Shown: positions 1 through 7,618 of the stretch, piece after piece
Position numbering within the stretch: the stretch's first letter is position 1
Layout of the letters: each line of letters opens with the position of its first letter
Origin: Verrucomicrobiota bacterium
GTDB lineage: Bacteria; Verrucomicrobiota; Verrucomicrobiia; Limisphaerales; J093
Assembly: GCA_029907285.1 (NCBI GenBank)
Contig: JARYMD010000037.1
Coordinates: 1-17,584, forward strand
Direction: 5' to 3'
Length of the DNA stretch: 17,584 bases
The notes under the pieces: model-generated
Seen by the model: only the letters and a program-made list of their open reading frames with translations
Database searches by the model: none
Told to the model about the DNA's origin: nothing
Position numbers and translations under genes: made by a program

Positions 1-47
1 GCCCCGCGTGGTTGGAGGTCTTGCGGTGTTCAAGAGTCGGGGGCGTT

Positions 48-85
48 GCCCGTCAGGCGACTTTGGTTCCGGCTACGCCGGGCTG
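48..85 (+). repeat. 38-bp dispersed repeat, copy 1
   Basis: This 38-base block matches the reverse complement of 17437-17474 at 36 of 38 positions; the only differences are two adjacent bases (gg here, at in the other copy). Weaker similarity continues to about position 110. Read on the plus strand it would encode a peptide like GYAGLGNMRALGNPR, a repeat-derived pattern I associate with intergenic regions of Verrucomicrobiota, not a gene. There is no transposase nearby, so any mobility is unproven. Confidence 0.8.
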
Positions 86-231
86 GGAAATATGCGGGCT
101 CTTGGAAACCCGCGCCAAACCTAACAAATAGTTGTTCTTCTACAGTGTGTCAGTATTCGCGTTGCGGAAATCGGCTCTGACGGGGAGCACGGCTTGCTGT
201 CTGGAAATTGAGATTCTCTCGTCTGGGCGCG

Positions 232-309
232 GGTTTCCTGGGCCCGGAAATCTCACCTGGGTGAACGCACCGGTGAATCCGAGGGGGTGGCCGGTGAGAT
301 TTCCGGGTT
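232..309 (+). repeat. Dispersed gene-end repeat, diverged copy A
   Basis: The block contains two pieces shared with other intergenic regions. Positions 232-254 match 5898-5920 at 20 of 23 bases. Positions 292-309 (starting cggtgagatttccggg) match 9430-9447 exactly over 18 bases. The copy ends 15 bases from the stop codon of the secreted protein gene at 325-3348, in the same orientation relative to that gene as copies B and C relative to theirs. The rest of positions 1-231 contains only the 38-bp repeat and no supportable gene. Confidence 0.65.
244..306. repeat. 14-bp inverted repeat around a 35-base spacer
   Basis: The arms at 244-257 and 293-306 are perfect reverse complements (ccggaaatctcacc / ggtgagatttccgg). 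Each arm is also a piece of the dispersed gene-end repeat, so this looks like two opposed fragments of it. Because it lies just after the stop codon of the gene at 325-3348, it could fold at the end of that transcript. No T-tract follows on the minus strand, so it is not a classical Rho-independent terminator. Confidence 0.75.
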
Positions 310-324
310 AGATTAGAGCGGTGA

Positions 325-3300
325 TTATTGACGTGTGAGGCGATAGAACTTGGTTCCGGGCCCGACTGTGATAACTGTCGGGTTGGCAGTGCCAACGGCT
401 GTCCAGTTCGGAGCCGACAGGCTGTCTGTGGCTTGCAGCACCCAGCCGGTCGCCGCAGGCGCCCAAGACACGGTCACGGTTGTGCCAGTGAGCCTGATGC
501 TCAAAGTAGGCGCCGGACCGCCAACACCTGGCGTTGGGTCTTCCGCCGGAGCTGGGTGAGTGAACACAGTGTAGAAGTTCACTTCTCTCGGACTGTCGTT
601 GCCCAGCTCGGGTTTGTTCTGCATGTTGATCTCGCCTTTGGCAGCGATCATGATTTGTTTGGTGGTGATAGCCGGATTCATCTGCAGGCTTCGTATTCCA
701 CCGGTCTTGGCTGTGTTGATGAACGGGAAGAAGCTGTGGGTGAGCGGCGTGATTGCCTTGGTGTCTTCGTTCAACGCCATGACACGGGCGGCTACCTGGC
801 TCTGCTCGTATCCTTCCGGCATGGACGTCCACGCCACAACCACCCGGTTGAGGGCATCAACAGCCAGCCCGACACGATCAGCCGTGCCGGGGAATCCAGC
901 CTCGCTCACGTCCTGCACGGCGACGAAGCTCAAGTCGCGTGAATCGAACACAGCCAGCGAAACGAGGTGGCCGCCGGTTGTGCCGGCGAGGAACACATAG
1001 GGGCTGTTGATGTGACCCTGAATGCGGGTGCCGTCGCCACGGCCACGGTCGAAGCTACGGCCGGAGATTGCCTGATCGATCTGTCCCTTGAGGTTGCCGT
1101 CGTTGTCGTAGAAGTAGATGATGCCGTTCATACGGACGGCGAAGCCACCGCGGTATGCGCATGCGTTGGACCAGATATCGCCGTCTGCGACCTTGAACGT
1201 TTCTTTCACGACTGTTCCGTCAGGCGCAAAGATGGTGGCAACGCCGCAGTTGCCGTCGGGTCTGCGCACTCTGCTGCGGTCCTCAACGACAGACACGAAG
1301 TTGCCGTTGTCGAGGCAGGCGAGTTCTCCGCCGAAACGCGTTACCTGGTCGCCAATGAGCGGGCCCTCGGTCAGGCGGCCGTTGGCGGAGTCCTGGACTT
1401 TGGACAGAGGCGTTGGGGTAAGCGTTGCCAAATCGAGTTTGAAAGTTTGGACGCATCCATAACGCGCACTTGAGTTGTCAAGCAGTGAGGAGAACAGGTC
1501 CCACCGCCCGTCGGAATTGAACAGGTCCGGGTACCCATGCGGTGAAACCTCTGCGCCGGTCATGAAGTTCACTGCGCCGGGGCGCTTGTCGCCGGCCACG
1601 CGGCCCGGGTTACCGTTTTGGCGTGACAGGTTGAATTCATCGCCGTAGGGCGCGCCGGCATCGGTATAGAAGGCATACGTCAGTTTTGCGGGCTTGCTGC
1701 CATCGACAGGCTGCAGTTGGACGACAAACTGCTGTTTGTCAGCGGTGTTTGTGGCAAAAGTGTTGCATTCGATGAGGAAGACGCTGTTGCCAAGGACGCT
1801 CGCGTAAGGTTCCCAGTTGCCGAGCGCGTTGTATTGCGGGGAGTCAATCACTGTATCGGGAACGATGCGGGTCAGGCCCTCGGCTTCGATTGTTCCCGGC
1901 TCGTAAGGGACGCCGAACAACCTTCCAGCCACAAGAGGCGTTCCTGGGTAATCTGGCGAGTTCTTGCTTCGCCAAACGACGGCGAATCGATCGCCTCGGG
2001 CGAACACGCGTGGGTTATCGGACTTGTCCCAGCCAAATGCCTCGCTCTCGCTGATGTAGAACGTGCCGCCGATTGGTTTTCCGCTGGCATCCAGCACCCG
2101 GCCCATCACGAGGTTGTCCGCCCAGTCGTTCTCGATGCGTGCATCCCAAACCGCAAACACGCGGCCTTCGGCGTCGATCGCTGCGTCTGTTCCACCAACA
2201 TTTGTGAGCACATAGTCATCGGAGACCGGCTTCGAGTAAACCAGCGTGCCATCGGCTTTGAGGACAGTCACCCAAACACGCAGGGCTTGCTGGTCATCCC
2301 GACCGGAGCAGATTGCCACATAAAGGTTGTCGCCGTTGCCATGGAACCCGGCGCCATCGCCTCTACCACCGCCAGCGGCGATTTCTTTTCCGGTCAGTGT
2401 GCCAAGGTCAATGTTCCCTGTGATTGGGTTGCCGTCGTTGTCGAACAGCCGGACCGTGGCGCGGCCGCCTGCTGACCACCGGACGCCGAAGCCGTTCTTG
2501 GTTACGCCAACGCCGTGCCACATTTCACCGGGAGTCGGTGTGTCGCTCACCAGTGTTTCTGCTTTGACCACATTGCCTGCGGGATCAACGATGCGGAAGA
2601 TGACGTGTCTTCCTTTTTCGGCGCCGTTGTACTTGAATACCAGATCATCTTCCTGCCGGCTTTCTCCGACAATGACGATATTGCCGTTGGACAGGTAATC
2701 CCAGTCGCCGATGCGGATTGAACCTGCGCCTTGGGCATAAGCCGAGCTGACTCCAGTCACGATGCCAATCGGCTTCCCATCGTCTGTTAGCAGTTGCACG
2801 GCGGGGTAATCGTCTTCATTTGCATCGGTCCAGGGCGCGAACTCGACGACTTCCTTGCCGAGGTCCCAGGTGCTTGAACCCATGCCGACGCCCGTGCCAA
2901 ACAGGTTAGCCTTGATTTTCGGTCCCCAACCGGTCCGGCCCGAGATCGCGCTGCCATCCTTGCGGAAGTAAGACAAAAACCGCGTTGTGATCGTTTGCCC
3001 TGCATAAGCAGGATCGATCGAGGTCACAACGGTGTCCGGTGTTATTGGTTGTCCGAGTGGATTGTACAAGGTCCAGACCGCTTCCCAGTCGGTCAGCCCG
3101 TCTCCGTCGTCTTCCCAGCCGATTATGACGTTGCCGCTGCTGGAAATGGCGACACCAAGACTTTCTGTCTTGTTGTTGTTGACATTGTCCGGCGGCGTTG
3201 CAGCCGGCGGGGGGTTGACGTAGAAAGTGTCTGATCTGGGAACCAGTTTGTTGTCTTGAGGTGTGCCAGTGACAAGCTGCGCTGTTGCTGTGGACAGGCA

Positions 3301-3348
3301 CATCGCAGTGCCCACGACAATAGTAATACCAACCAGTTTCGGCTTCAT
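325..3348 (-). CDS. Large secreted protein with duplicated beta-rich region
   Basis: This 1007-residue protein is of unknown function. Residues 1-23 form a Sec signal peptide, with likely cleavage after ATA before Gln24. The mature part is rich in short beta-strand patterns such as DNDGN, PDGTVV and GNVIIGW, resembling beta-propeller or WD-like surface proteins. Residues about 216-314 resemble residues about 675-758, so the protein appears to contain two related halves. Residues about 947-1007 form a beta-sandwich tail (VTVSWAPAATGWVLQATDSL, ending in KFYRLTRQ) of a kind common at the ends of Verrucomicrobial exported proteins. The start is set by a strong AAGGAG at 3354-3359. No catalytic motif is visible. 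Its upstream neighbour is another exported protein, but a terminator lies between them, so the two are probably transcribed separately. Expected location is periplasm, outer surface or medium. Confidence 0.88.
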   Translation of the reverse strand: MKPKLVGITIVVGTAMCLSTATAQLVTGTPQDNKLVPRSDTFYVNPPPAATPPDNVNNNKTESLGVAISSSGNVIIGWEDDGDGLTDWEAVWTLYNPLGQPITPDTVVTSIDPAYAGQTITTRFLSYFRKDGSAISGRTGWGPKIKANLFGTGVGMGSSTWDLGKEVVEFAPWTDANEDDYPAVQLLTDDGKPIGIVTGVSSAYAQGAGSIRIGDWDYLSNGNIVIVGESRQEDDLVFKYNGAEKGRHVIFRIVDPAGNVVKAETLVSDTPTPGEMWHGVGVTKNGFGVRWSAGGRATVRLFDNDGNPITGNIDLGTLTGKEIAAGGGRGDGAGFHGNGDNLYVAICSGRDDQQALRVWVTVLKADGTLVYSKPVSDDYVLTNVGGTDAAIDAEGRVFAVWDARIENDWADNLVMGRVLDASGKPIGGTFYISESEAFGWDKSDNPRVFARGDRFAVVWRSKNSPDYPGTPLVAGRLFGVPYEPGTIEAEGLTRIVPDTVIDSPQYNALGNWEPYASVLGNSVFLIECNTFATNTADKQQFVVQLQPVDGSKPAKLTYAFYTDAGAPYGDEFNLSRQNGNPGRVAGDKRPGAVNFMTGAEVSPHGYPDLFNSDGRWDLFSSLLDNSSARYGCVQTFKLDLATLTPTPLSKVQDSANGRLTEGPLIGDQVTRFGGELACLDNGNFVSVVEDRSRVRRPDGNCGVATIFAPDGTVVKETFKVADGDIWSNACAYRGGFAVRMNGIIYFYDNDGNLKGQIDQAISGRSFDRGRGDGTRIQGHINSPYVFLAGTTGGHLVSLAVFDSRDLSFVAVQDVSEAGFPGTADRVGLAVDALNRVVVAWTSMPEGYEQSQVAARVMALNEDTKAITPLTHSFFPFINTAKTGGIRSLQMNPAITTKQIMIAAKGEINMQNKPELGNDSPREVNFYTVFTHPAPAEDPTPGVGGPAPTLSIRLTGTTVTVSWAPAATGWVLQATDSLSAPNWTAVGTANPTVITVGPGTKFYRLTRQ

Positions 3349-3353
3349 TGTAT

Positions 3354-3359
3354 CTCCTT
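3354..3359 (-). promoter_or_regulatory. Ribosome binding site of the 1007-residue protein
   Basis: On the minus strand AAGGAG lies five bases before the ATG at 3346-3348. It is the clearest Shine-Dalgarno sequence in the window; most other genes here have weak or no recognisable ones. It fixes the start directly before the signal peptide. Confidence 0.85.
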
Positions 3360-3545
3360 TTTTCGCTCAGTTCATTGCGGTTACAACACGGCACTGCTGA
3401 CGCATCCGCTGGCAGTCAAAAGGCAGGATCGAGACGCCTTCCTGCAGAGCACAGACTGCGGCAGCACCATTTTGCGTGCTCCGGTCTGCCGGTGCCTCGC
3501 AAAAGATAGTATGAACTTGATACATTCGAAGAAGATACGCAAGAC

Positions 3546-3559
3546 TTTTCGCGCGAAAA
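3546..3559. repeat. Perfect 14-bp palindrome
   Basis: The sequence ttttcgcgcgaaaa equals its own reverse complement. It overlaps the T-tract of the terminator at 3556-3585 and lies about 200 bases upstream of the gene at 325-3348. It could be an operator-like site, or simply part of the terminator region. The 266-base gap around it (3349-3614) shows nothing else I can support. Confidence 0.6.
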
Positions 3560-3585
3560 AAGGCACCGGCAAGATTGCCGGTGCC
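3556..3585 (-). terminator. Rho-independent terminator of the 630-residue secreted protein
   Basis: On the minus strand ggcaccggcaa pairs perfectly with ttgccggtgcc. That gives an 11-bp GC-rich stem with a two-base turn (9 to 10 pairs if the loop is drawn larger), followed directly by six T. It begins 29 bases after the stop codon of the gene at 3615-5507. This separates that gene's transcript from the next secreted protein gene. Confidence 0.9.
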
Positions 3586-3614
3586 CTCGCGAATTACCGA
3601 AAAACGCGCTGCTA

Positions 3615-5507
3615 CTACTGCACGGTGACCGGGCTGCTTGTGGCGTCGGCCTTGTTCGAGTCGGTCACGTCCGACACGGTGATTGTTTGTTCACCCGCGG
3701 TCCACAGAGTAACTGTGAATGTTGCTGTGCCCCGGGTCAGAGCTGTCTGCTGTGGGGAGAACTCGGCCCATTCGTCTGTGCTGGTGAGTTTGACGACGTC
3801 CAGCGCGATTGACGCGATGTTCCAGTTGTCATCGACGGCGTTGACAATGACGTCGAATGGAACACCAGCGTTCTGTGGGATTGGGGTGCCTGTTCTGCCG
3901 GTTGGGGTGCCGGGGGCGGCGGTTTCGCCCGGAAGCAGTATTTGGAGTTTCTTGAACTCGCGTTTCACAAGGCGCCAGAAACCGGCATCCGGACCTGGCA
4001 GATCGCCCTGCCGCAGCAAGACGCGGTGTTTTCCGCCCACGTCGAAGCCTGTCGGCGCCGGAGAAGTCCATGGGCCGAGCACGGTCGGGCTTCCTTCCAG
4101 CACAAAGCCCATTGCAGGCAAAGTCCAATCAACCCAGTACTTGGCGTCTGTTGGGATTTCCTGAACTCCGTATGTTGCGCTGGATGCGAGAATCTCCCAC
4201 ACATTGGTGTCAAGGGGCTGGCCGAGGAAGTTGGAATCGACGGCAGGGGCGTTCGGAGTGCCGGTGATTTTGACCCCGGTAAGGACCGCCATCTGGCCTA
4301 TGCGATCGAGCGAATTTGGGACGATGCCGACGTAAATCTTCATGGTATTGTTGAAGATCGGGACGATGTCAGGCGGGAGATTGGTGGCCAATGTGCCGCC
4401 GCTGGGAGCGGTCACAGTGATGTTGGTGTCGTGGTCAAACGTGATTGTCCACGTGCCCAGTGTTGTTGGGTCCCAAACACCGCCAAGGTTGCCGGCGCCC
4501 CAGAGAATGCCGTTGTCATCGGGCGAGTTTGTTTTGTAACGGACTTCGGACCATGCAGCGCCGCTTGCCTGGTTCATTATCCGCCACAGGAGAACGTTCG
4601 GCTCGTGCCAGTCGGCGTCCGCGCGGTTATCCGGTGTTCCAGGCACGAAGTAGATGTGCAGTTGGAAATCTGGATGCGCGTTGTCGGCCAGTTTGGCAAC
4701 GGTGAGGGAGTAACTGACCGGTCCCGTTGCGCCCACCCATGAATAACCGTCGCCCAGCGTGCGGATGTTCTGTCGATCCCACTGGCCGCCGGTGGCGGCG
4801 ACAAAAGCGAGTCCGGGGATGGGCTTGTCAAGTGAGAGGGACGGTGGTGGGGGCGGAGTTGTGCCTTTGAGGATTACGTTATCGATCCAGAACCCGTATG
4901 TGCCACCGGCGTTTTTCTGGGCCTCGGTAATCCATTTCTTGAAGACGATGCCTTTGCTTGGGTCTATGCCTGCGATGGCCGGGTTTATGGGCACGCTGAT
5001 GTGCACCCAGCCGTTGGCGGCCTGTTGTGGGACCTCGATGTTGCTGATTGTCGGCCGAATGTTGAACCCGGGATAATCGACTGCCCAGATTGTTATGCCG
5101 CCTTCACCGCCTTGAGGCGGAGAATTGAATTCGGCGATCGACAGCGATTTGCTCGTGTCCCACTTGATGTCAAACTCGATGCTTTGGTATTCGGATAGAT
5201 TGAAATTGGCAGAACTTGGGTGCCACCACGGGTTCCCCTCGATGCAACCGTAGATTGTCAGGGTGTTTTGATCGGCGGAGAAATCTGCAGAGATGTAGCA
5301 GGCACCGCCGCCGTTGCCGGTGTTGTCTTCTGCAGGGTCGTGTTCGGCCCTGGCATTGCCCCATGCTGTTCCCCAGCCTGCGACGTCGCTGTCAAACGTG
5401 CCGAGGACGAGGTCAGTTGCCGCCAATCCAGCGGCAGTGCAGGCCGTCAAACCCAAACCAACCAAAGCTGACTTAAACCACCTTGTCGTATTCGATCTTG
5501 TGTTCAT
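3615..5507 (-). CDS. Secreted multidomain carbohydrate-binding-like protein
   Basis: This 630-residue exported protein has no recognised catalytic domain. Residues 1-30 are a signal peptide (basic start, hydrophobic stretch, cleavage near LAA). Residues about 36-214 (start LGTFDSDVAGWGTAWG, end TYGFWIDNVILKG) look like a jelly-roll carbohydrate-binding module. A poly-proline linker (PPPPP, 218-222) leads to a second beta-rich domain at about 225-418, of a type seen repeatedly in Verrucomicrobial exported proteins. Residues about 457-515 resemble the beta-sandwich tail of the neighbouring secreted protein (FVLEGSPTVLGPW, then FWRLV). The end, about 519-630 (LQILLPGETAAPGTPTG, VNAVDDNWN), looks like an Ig-like module also common in this phylum. 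I infer glycan binding or surface adhesion. The start has no strong Shine-Dalgarno sequence but directly precedes the signal peptide. A terminator follows the gene. Confidence 0.87.
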   Translation of the reverse strand: MNTRSNTTRWFKSALVGLGLTACTAAGLAATDLVLGTFDSDVAGWGTAWGNARAEHDPAEDNTGNGGGACYISADFSADQNTLTIYGCIEGNPWWHPSSANFNLSEYQSIEFDIKWDTSKSLSIAEFNSPPQGGEGGITIWAVDYPGFNIRPTISNIEVPQQAANGWVHISVPINPAIAGIDPSKGIVFKKWITEAQKNAGGTYGFWIDNVILKGTTPPPPPSLSLDKPIPGLAFVAATGGQWDRQNIRTLGDGYSWVGATGPVSYSLTVAKLADNAHPDFQLHIYFVPGTPDNRADADWHEPNVLLWRIMNQASGAAWSEVRYKTNSPDDNGILWGAGNLGGVWDPTTLGTWTITFDHDTNITVTAPSGGTLATNLPPDIVPIFNNTMKIYVGIVPNSLDRIGQMAVLTGVKITGTPNAPAVDSNFLGQPLDTNVWEILASSATYGVQEIPTDAKYWVDWTLPAMGFVLEGSPTVLGPWTSPAPTGFDVGGKHRVLLRQGDLPGPDAGFWRLVKREFKKLQILLPGETAAPGTPTGRTGTPIPQNAGVPFDVIVNAVDDNWNIASIALDVVKLTSTDEWAEFSPQQTALTRGTATFTVTLWTAGEQTITVSDVTDSNKADATSSPVTVQ

Positions 5508-5765
5508 AGACTCATGCTGGATAGTTCAGTGAACCCTTTGCCAGCGGGATTGTTGGCCGAGTCGTTGTTGCGTGAACACGCTGGAGCAGCGGGCACCAAC
5601 AAGAACCAACACGAGGCCGTTGGCAATGAACAAGTTCACATTAACAGACTTAAGATGCCATAAACCTACTCTGTGTCCAGCGCCCGTCATGTCACCAGAA
5701 TTGAGTACACGGCCAGCGCGGACATTTCGCAGCCGGGTGTGCCCTGCATGCAGGGGGTTCATGCA

Positions 5766-5795
5766 CGGTAGGGCTCGCTGTCCCAGCGAGCCGAA
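5766..5795 (+). repeat. Palindromic repeat unit 1 (hairpin)
   Basis: The core ggctcgctg (5772-5780), tcc, cagcgagcc (5784-5792) forms a perfect 9-bp stem. The flanks cggta and gaa match the flanks of unit 2 read on the opposite strand. It looks like a REP-like palindromic element typical of repeat-rich bacterial intergenic DNA. Confidence 0.85.
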
Positions 5796-5816
5796 ATTAG
5801 GACATGTGCTGATCCA

Positions 5817-5847
5817 TTCGGCGCGCCGGGGACGGCGCGCCCTGCCG
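5817..5847 (-). repeat. Palindromic repeat unit 2, inverted relative to unit 1
   Basis: The core ggcgcgccg (5820-5828), ggga, cggcgcgcc (5833-5841) forms a perfect 9-bp stem. Its reverse complement aligns end to end with unit 1: outer bases and the central tccc are conserved, while stem bases differ in pairs that keep pairing intact. The two units face each other 21 bases apart. Confidence 0.85.
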
Positions 5848-5864
5848 TTGATGTGTGCTGTGCT

Positions 5865-5885
5865 GTTGAACGTTGCGAGTTGAAC
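5865..5885 (+). repeat. Short dispersed repeat, copy 1
   Basis: The bases gttgaacgttgcgagttga recur at 17514-17535 with one inserted t. Internally it repeats the gttgaac/tgaac word. It belongs to a family of gttgaacgttgaac-like intergenic words and has no coding signature. Confidence 0.7.
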
Positions 5886-5897
5886 TTTGTATAGCCT

Positions 5898-5979
5898 GGT
5901 TTCCTGCGCCCGGGAATCCCAATGGAGTCAAACTTTGGGTGGCTTGGTCTGGTCAGGCGGCGGGATTTGCGGGTTAGGC
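5898..5979 (+). repeat. Dispersed gene-end repeat, copy B
   Basis: Positions 5898-5920 match 232-254 at 20 of 23 bases. Positions 5933-5960 match 9405-9432 exactly over 28 bases, and similarity continues to 5979 (15 of 19). The element runs into the stop codon of the branching enzyme (5974-5976), so the last bases of that gene are embedded in repeat sequence. Read on the minus strand it would encode LTRKSRRLTRPSHPK, a pattern found again in copy C. Confidence 0.85.
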
Positions 5980-7551
5980 GCTCCAATAAATCGGTTGCAG
6001 GCTGGGAAAAATGTTGTGCTTTTCCTCGAGGCTGGCGAGAGCGGTTGGGTTGATGGTGCTGGTTGTAATCTGCTCATGCAGTGAAAGGTAATTCCGAAGG
6101 TGAGTCTCGACTCTGTGACGGGCGTAATCAGGGTTTGTGCCGGTGTGGATCATGAACGGCCAGTCGCTTGCTTGTGCAAGCATGAGCTCGCGCGCGGCCT
6201 GTTTGAGTGCGCGCCCGGTCAGGCCGTTTGCATTCGAGTACCATTTGACCAATTCGACGAACTTGTCTTCTGCTGCGCGGAGATGTGGTTGGATCCATGC
6301 ATTGCGTTCGTTGAGCCAAACGCCGAGGTGGCCCTGGTCTCCCCATGTGGAAGGGCTGGGGCGCGCAACCTGGTTGGTTGAATGGCGGCGGAGGTAATCG
6401 GTGGGGGTGATGAAACTGAATGCGGGTGATTCGGCCAAAGCCATGCGGGTCATGGTGTCAATGAAAAGCACGCCCTCATGCCACCAGTGCCCAAACAATT
6501 CAGCGTCGTACGGTGCGACAATCAGCGGTGGCCGGTCCATTGCGGGCTCGATTCTGGCCATTTGCCGCACCCGGCTTTGGATGAAATGCTTGGCGTGTTG
6601 TTGAACGGCTTCTAGCGCAGCCGCAGGATCGTAAATGGCCTTTTCGCCGCGGACTCCTGTTATTGCATGGTACTTGATGCCCGTGAAACCGCGCCGCCCA
6701 GGCGATGGAAGAAACGGTTCGATGTAATCGAGGTCGAGGTCGAATCCGATGTCGCGGTAAAAATCGCGGTATCGCGGGTCGCCGGGGTAACCTTCCAGTC
6801 TGCTCCAAACCTGATTGGCCGAATCGCGGTCGCGCCCGACCACAGCCAATCCGTCGGGCGTAAACACGGGGCTGAAAGTGCCGTACCGCGGGCGCGGAGT
6901 GCCGTGCAGCAGACCATGTGATTCCACTATGAACCAGCGCACGCCGGCCTCGGTCAGAGCCCACTCAATCTCGGGCGAATAAGCACATTCAGGCAGCCAA
7001 AAACCAATCGGGTCTCTCCCGAAGCATTGCCGGTAATGATCCCGAGCTGTAAGCACCTGGGCTCTCAATGCGCCGGGGGAATTGGCCAGCAGCGGCAAAA
7101 GAGCGTGCGTGGCTGCGCAGGTGATGATTTCGATCCGGCCATCGTCCTGGAGCTTGCGGAAAGCGCCGATCAGATTCCGTTGACAGGCGAGCCAGAGGGA
7201 CCGGATTTGGCGGAAACGATTCGCATAGTTTTCGGCAAGACGCTTCATCTGCGGTTCCCACTGCAAGCGCAGCGCTTCGCGGTCGGCAAGCTCGATCAGG
7301 TCTTCGAGTCTTCGCTCGTAGCGGGATTGAAGCAGCGGGTCCAGCAGCATCGAACAGAGCGTTGGGGAAAGACAGATGGTCATTCTTGCGTTGATGCGAT
7401 CGCGTTTCCAACCACGCAGCATTTCGAGGATTGGCAGGTATGTCTCTGTGATTGCCTCGTAGAGCCAGCTCTCTTCAAGGAAACGCGGATGCTCCGGATG
7501 GCGAACAAACGGGAGATGAGCATGCAAAACAAGCGCAAGGTAGCCTGGCAT
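5974..7551 (-). CDS. GH57-family 1,4-alpha-glucan branching enzyme
   Basis: This enzyme should cut alpha-1,4-glucan and re-attach the piece through an alpha-1,6 bond, making glycogen branches in the cytoplasm. With the start at 7551 it has 525 residues, the usual length for bacterial GH57 branching enzymes. The N-terminal GH57 motif LHAHLPF is at residues 9-15. The nucleophile motif WLPECAY carries Glu188 and the acid/base motif APYDAELFGHWW carries Asp349. The C-terminal helical region holds DWPFMIHTGT and the tail ends normally. I chose ATG 7551 because the family begins MPGYLALVLHAHLPF; an in-frame extension to 7680 would overlap the upstream gene and adds nothing family-like. It lies 67 bases after a DUF4912 gene and probably shares its transcript. 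The stop codon lies inside a dispersed repeat. I assign branching activity rather than amylase by length and whole-protein pattern. Confidence 0.93.
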   Translation of the reverse strand: MPGYLALVLHAHLPFVRHPEHPRFLEESWLYEAITETYLPILEMLRGWKRDRINARMTICLSPTLCSMLLDPLLQSRYERRLEDLIELADREALRLQWEPQMKRLAENYANRFRQIRSLWLACQRNLIGAFRKLQDDGRIEIITCAATHALLPLLANSPGALRAQVLTARDHYRQCFGRDPIGFWLPECAYSPEIEWALTEAGVRWFIVESHGLLHGTPRPRYGTFSPVFTPDGLAVVGRDRDSANQVWSRLEGYPGDPRYRDFYRDIGFDLDLDYIEPFLPSPGRRGFTGIKYHAITGVRGEKAIYDPAAALEAVQQHAKHFIQSRVRQMARIEPAMDRPPLIVAPYDAELFGHWWHEGVLFIDTMTRMALAESPAFSFITPTDYLRRHSTNQVARPSPSTWGDQGHLGVWLNERNAWIQPHLRAAEDKFVELVKWYSNANGLTGRALKQAARELMLAQASDWPFMIHTGTNPDYARHRVETHLRNYLSLHEQITTSTINPTALASLEEKHNIFPSLQPIYWSA

Positions 7552-7618
7552 TGTGACAACAGCGTCTGGTTGGGGGTTTGAACCGATCCAGTTTGTGATG
7601 TTTGCGGCCGGGTATGAT

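Larger units (their letters stand above)
5508..5973. other. 466-bp gene-free, repeat-rich spacer
   Basis: This gap lies between the 630-residue secreted protein and the branching enzyme. Its right two-thirds is a mosaic of repeats: two hairpin units (5766-5795, 5817-5847), a short block shared with 17514-17535, and the gene-end repeat copy B. The left third (about 5508-5764) must carry the promoter of the secreted protein gene, but I cannot point to convincing -35 and -10 boxes. Short open frames here are repeat-derived and lack start signals or family resemblance. Confidence 0.75.

Noticed and set aside
150..395. Possible 81-residue minus-strand protein at the left end
   Set aside because: Its sequence (SNLTRKSHRPP, SGPRKPAPRR) is the translation of dispersed repeat copy A and it overlaps the end of the secreted protein gene.
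1717..2475. Plus-strand open frame of 252 codons inside the 1007-residue gene
   Set aside because: It is wholly antisense to a gene with a signal peptide, a strong ribosome binding site and a family-like tail.
3256..4164. Plus-strand open frame of about 300 codons spanning the terminator region and two antisense genes
   Set aside because: It is antisense to the ends of both secreted protein genes and crosses a strong terminator; it has no start signal and no recognisable motifs.
5572..5883. Possible small protein of about 100 residues in the 5508-5973 spacer
   Set aside because: Its second half is read from the two palindromic repeat units and the first half has no motif or ribosome binding site.
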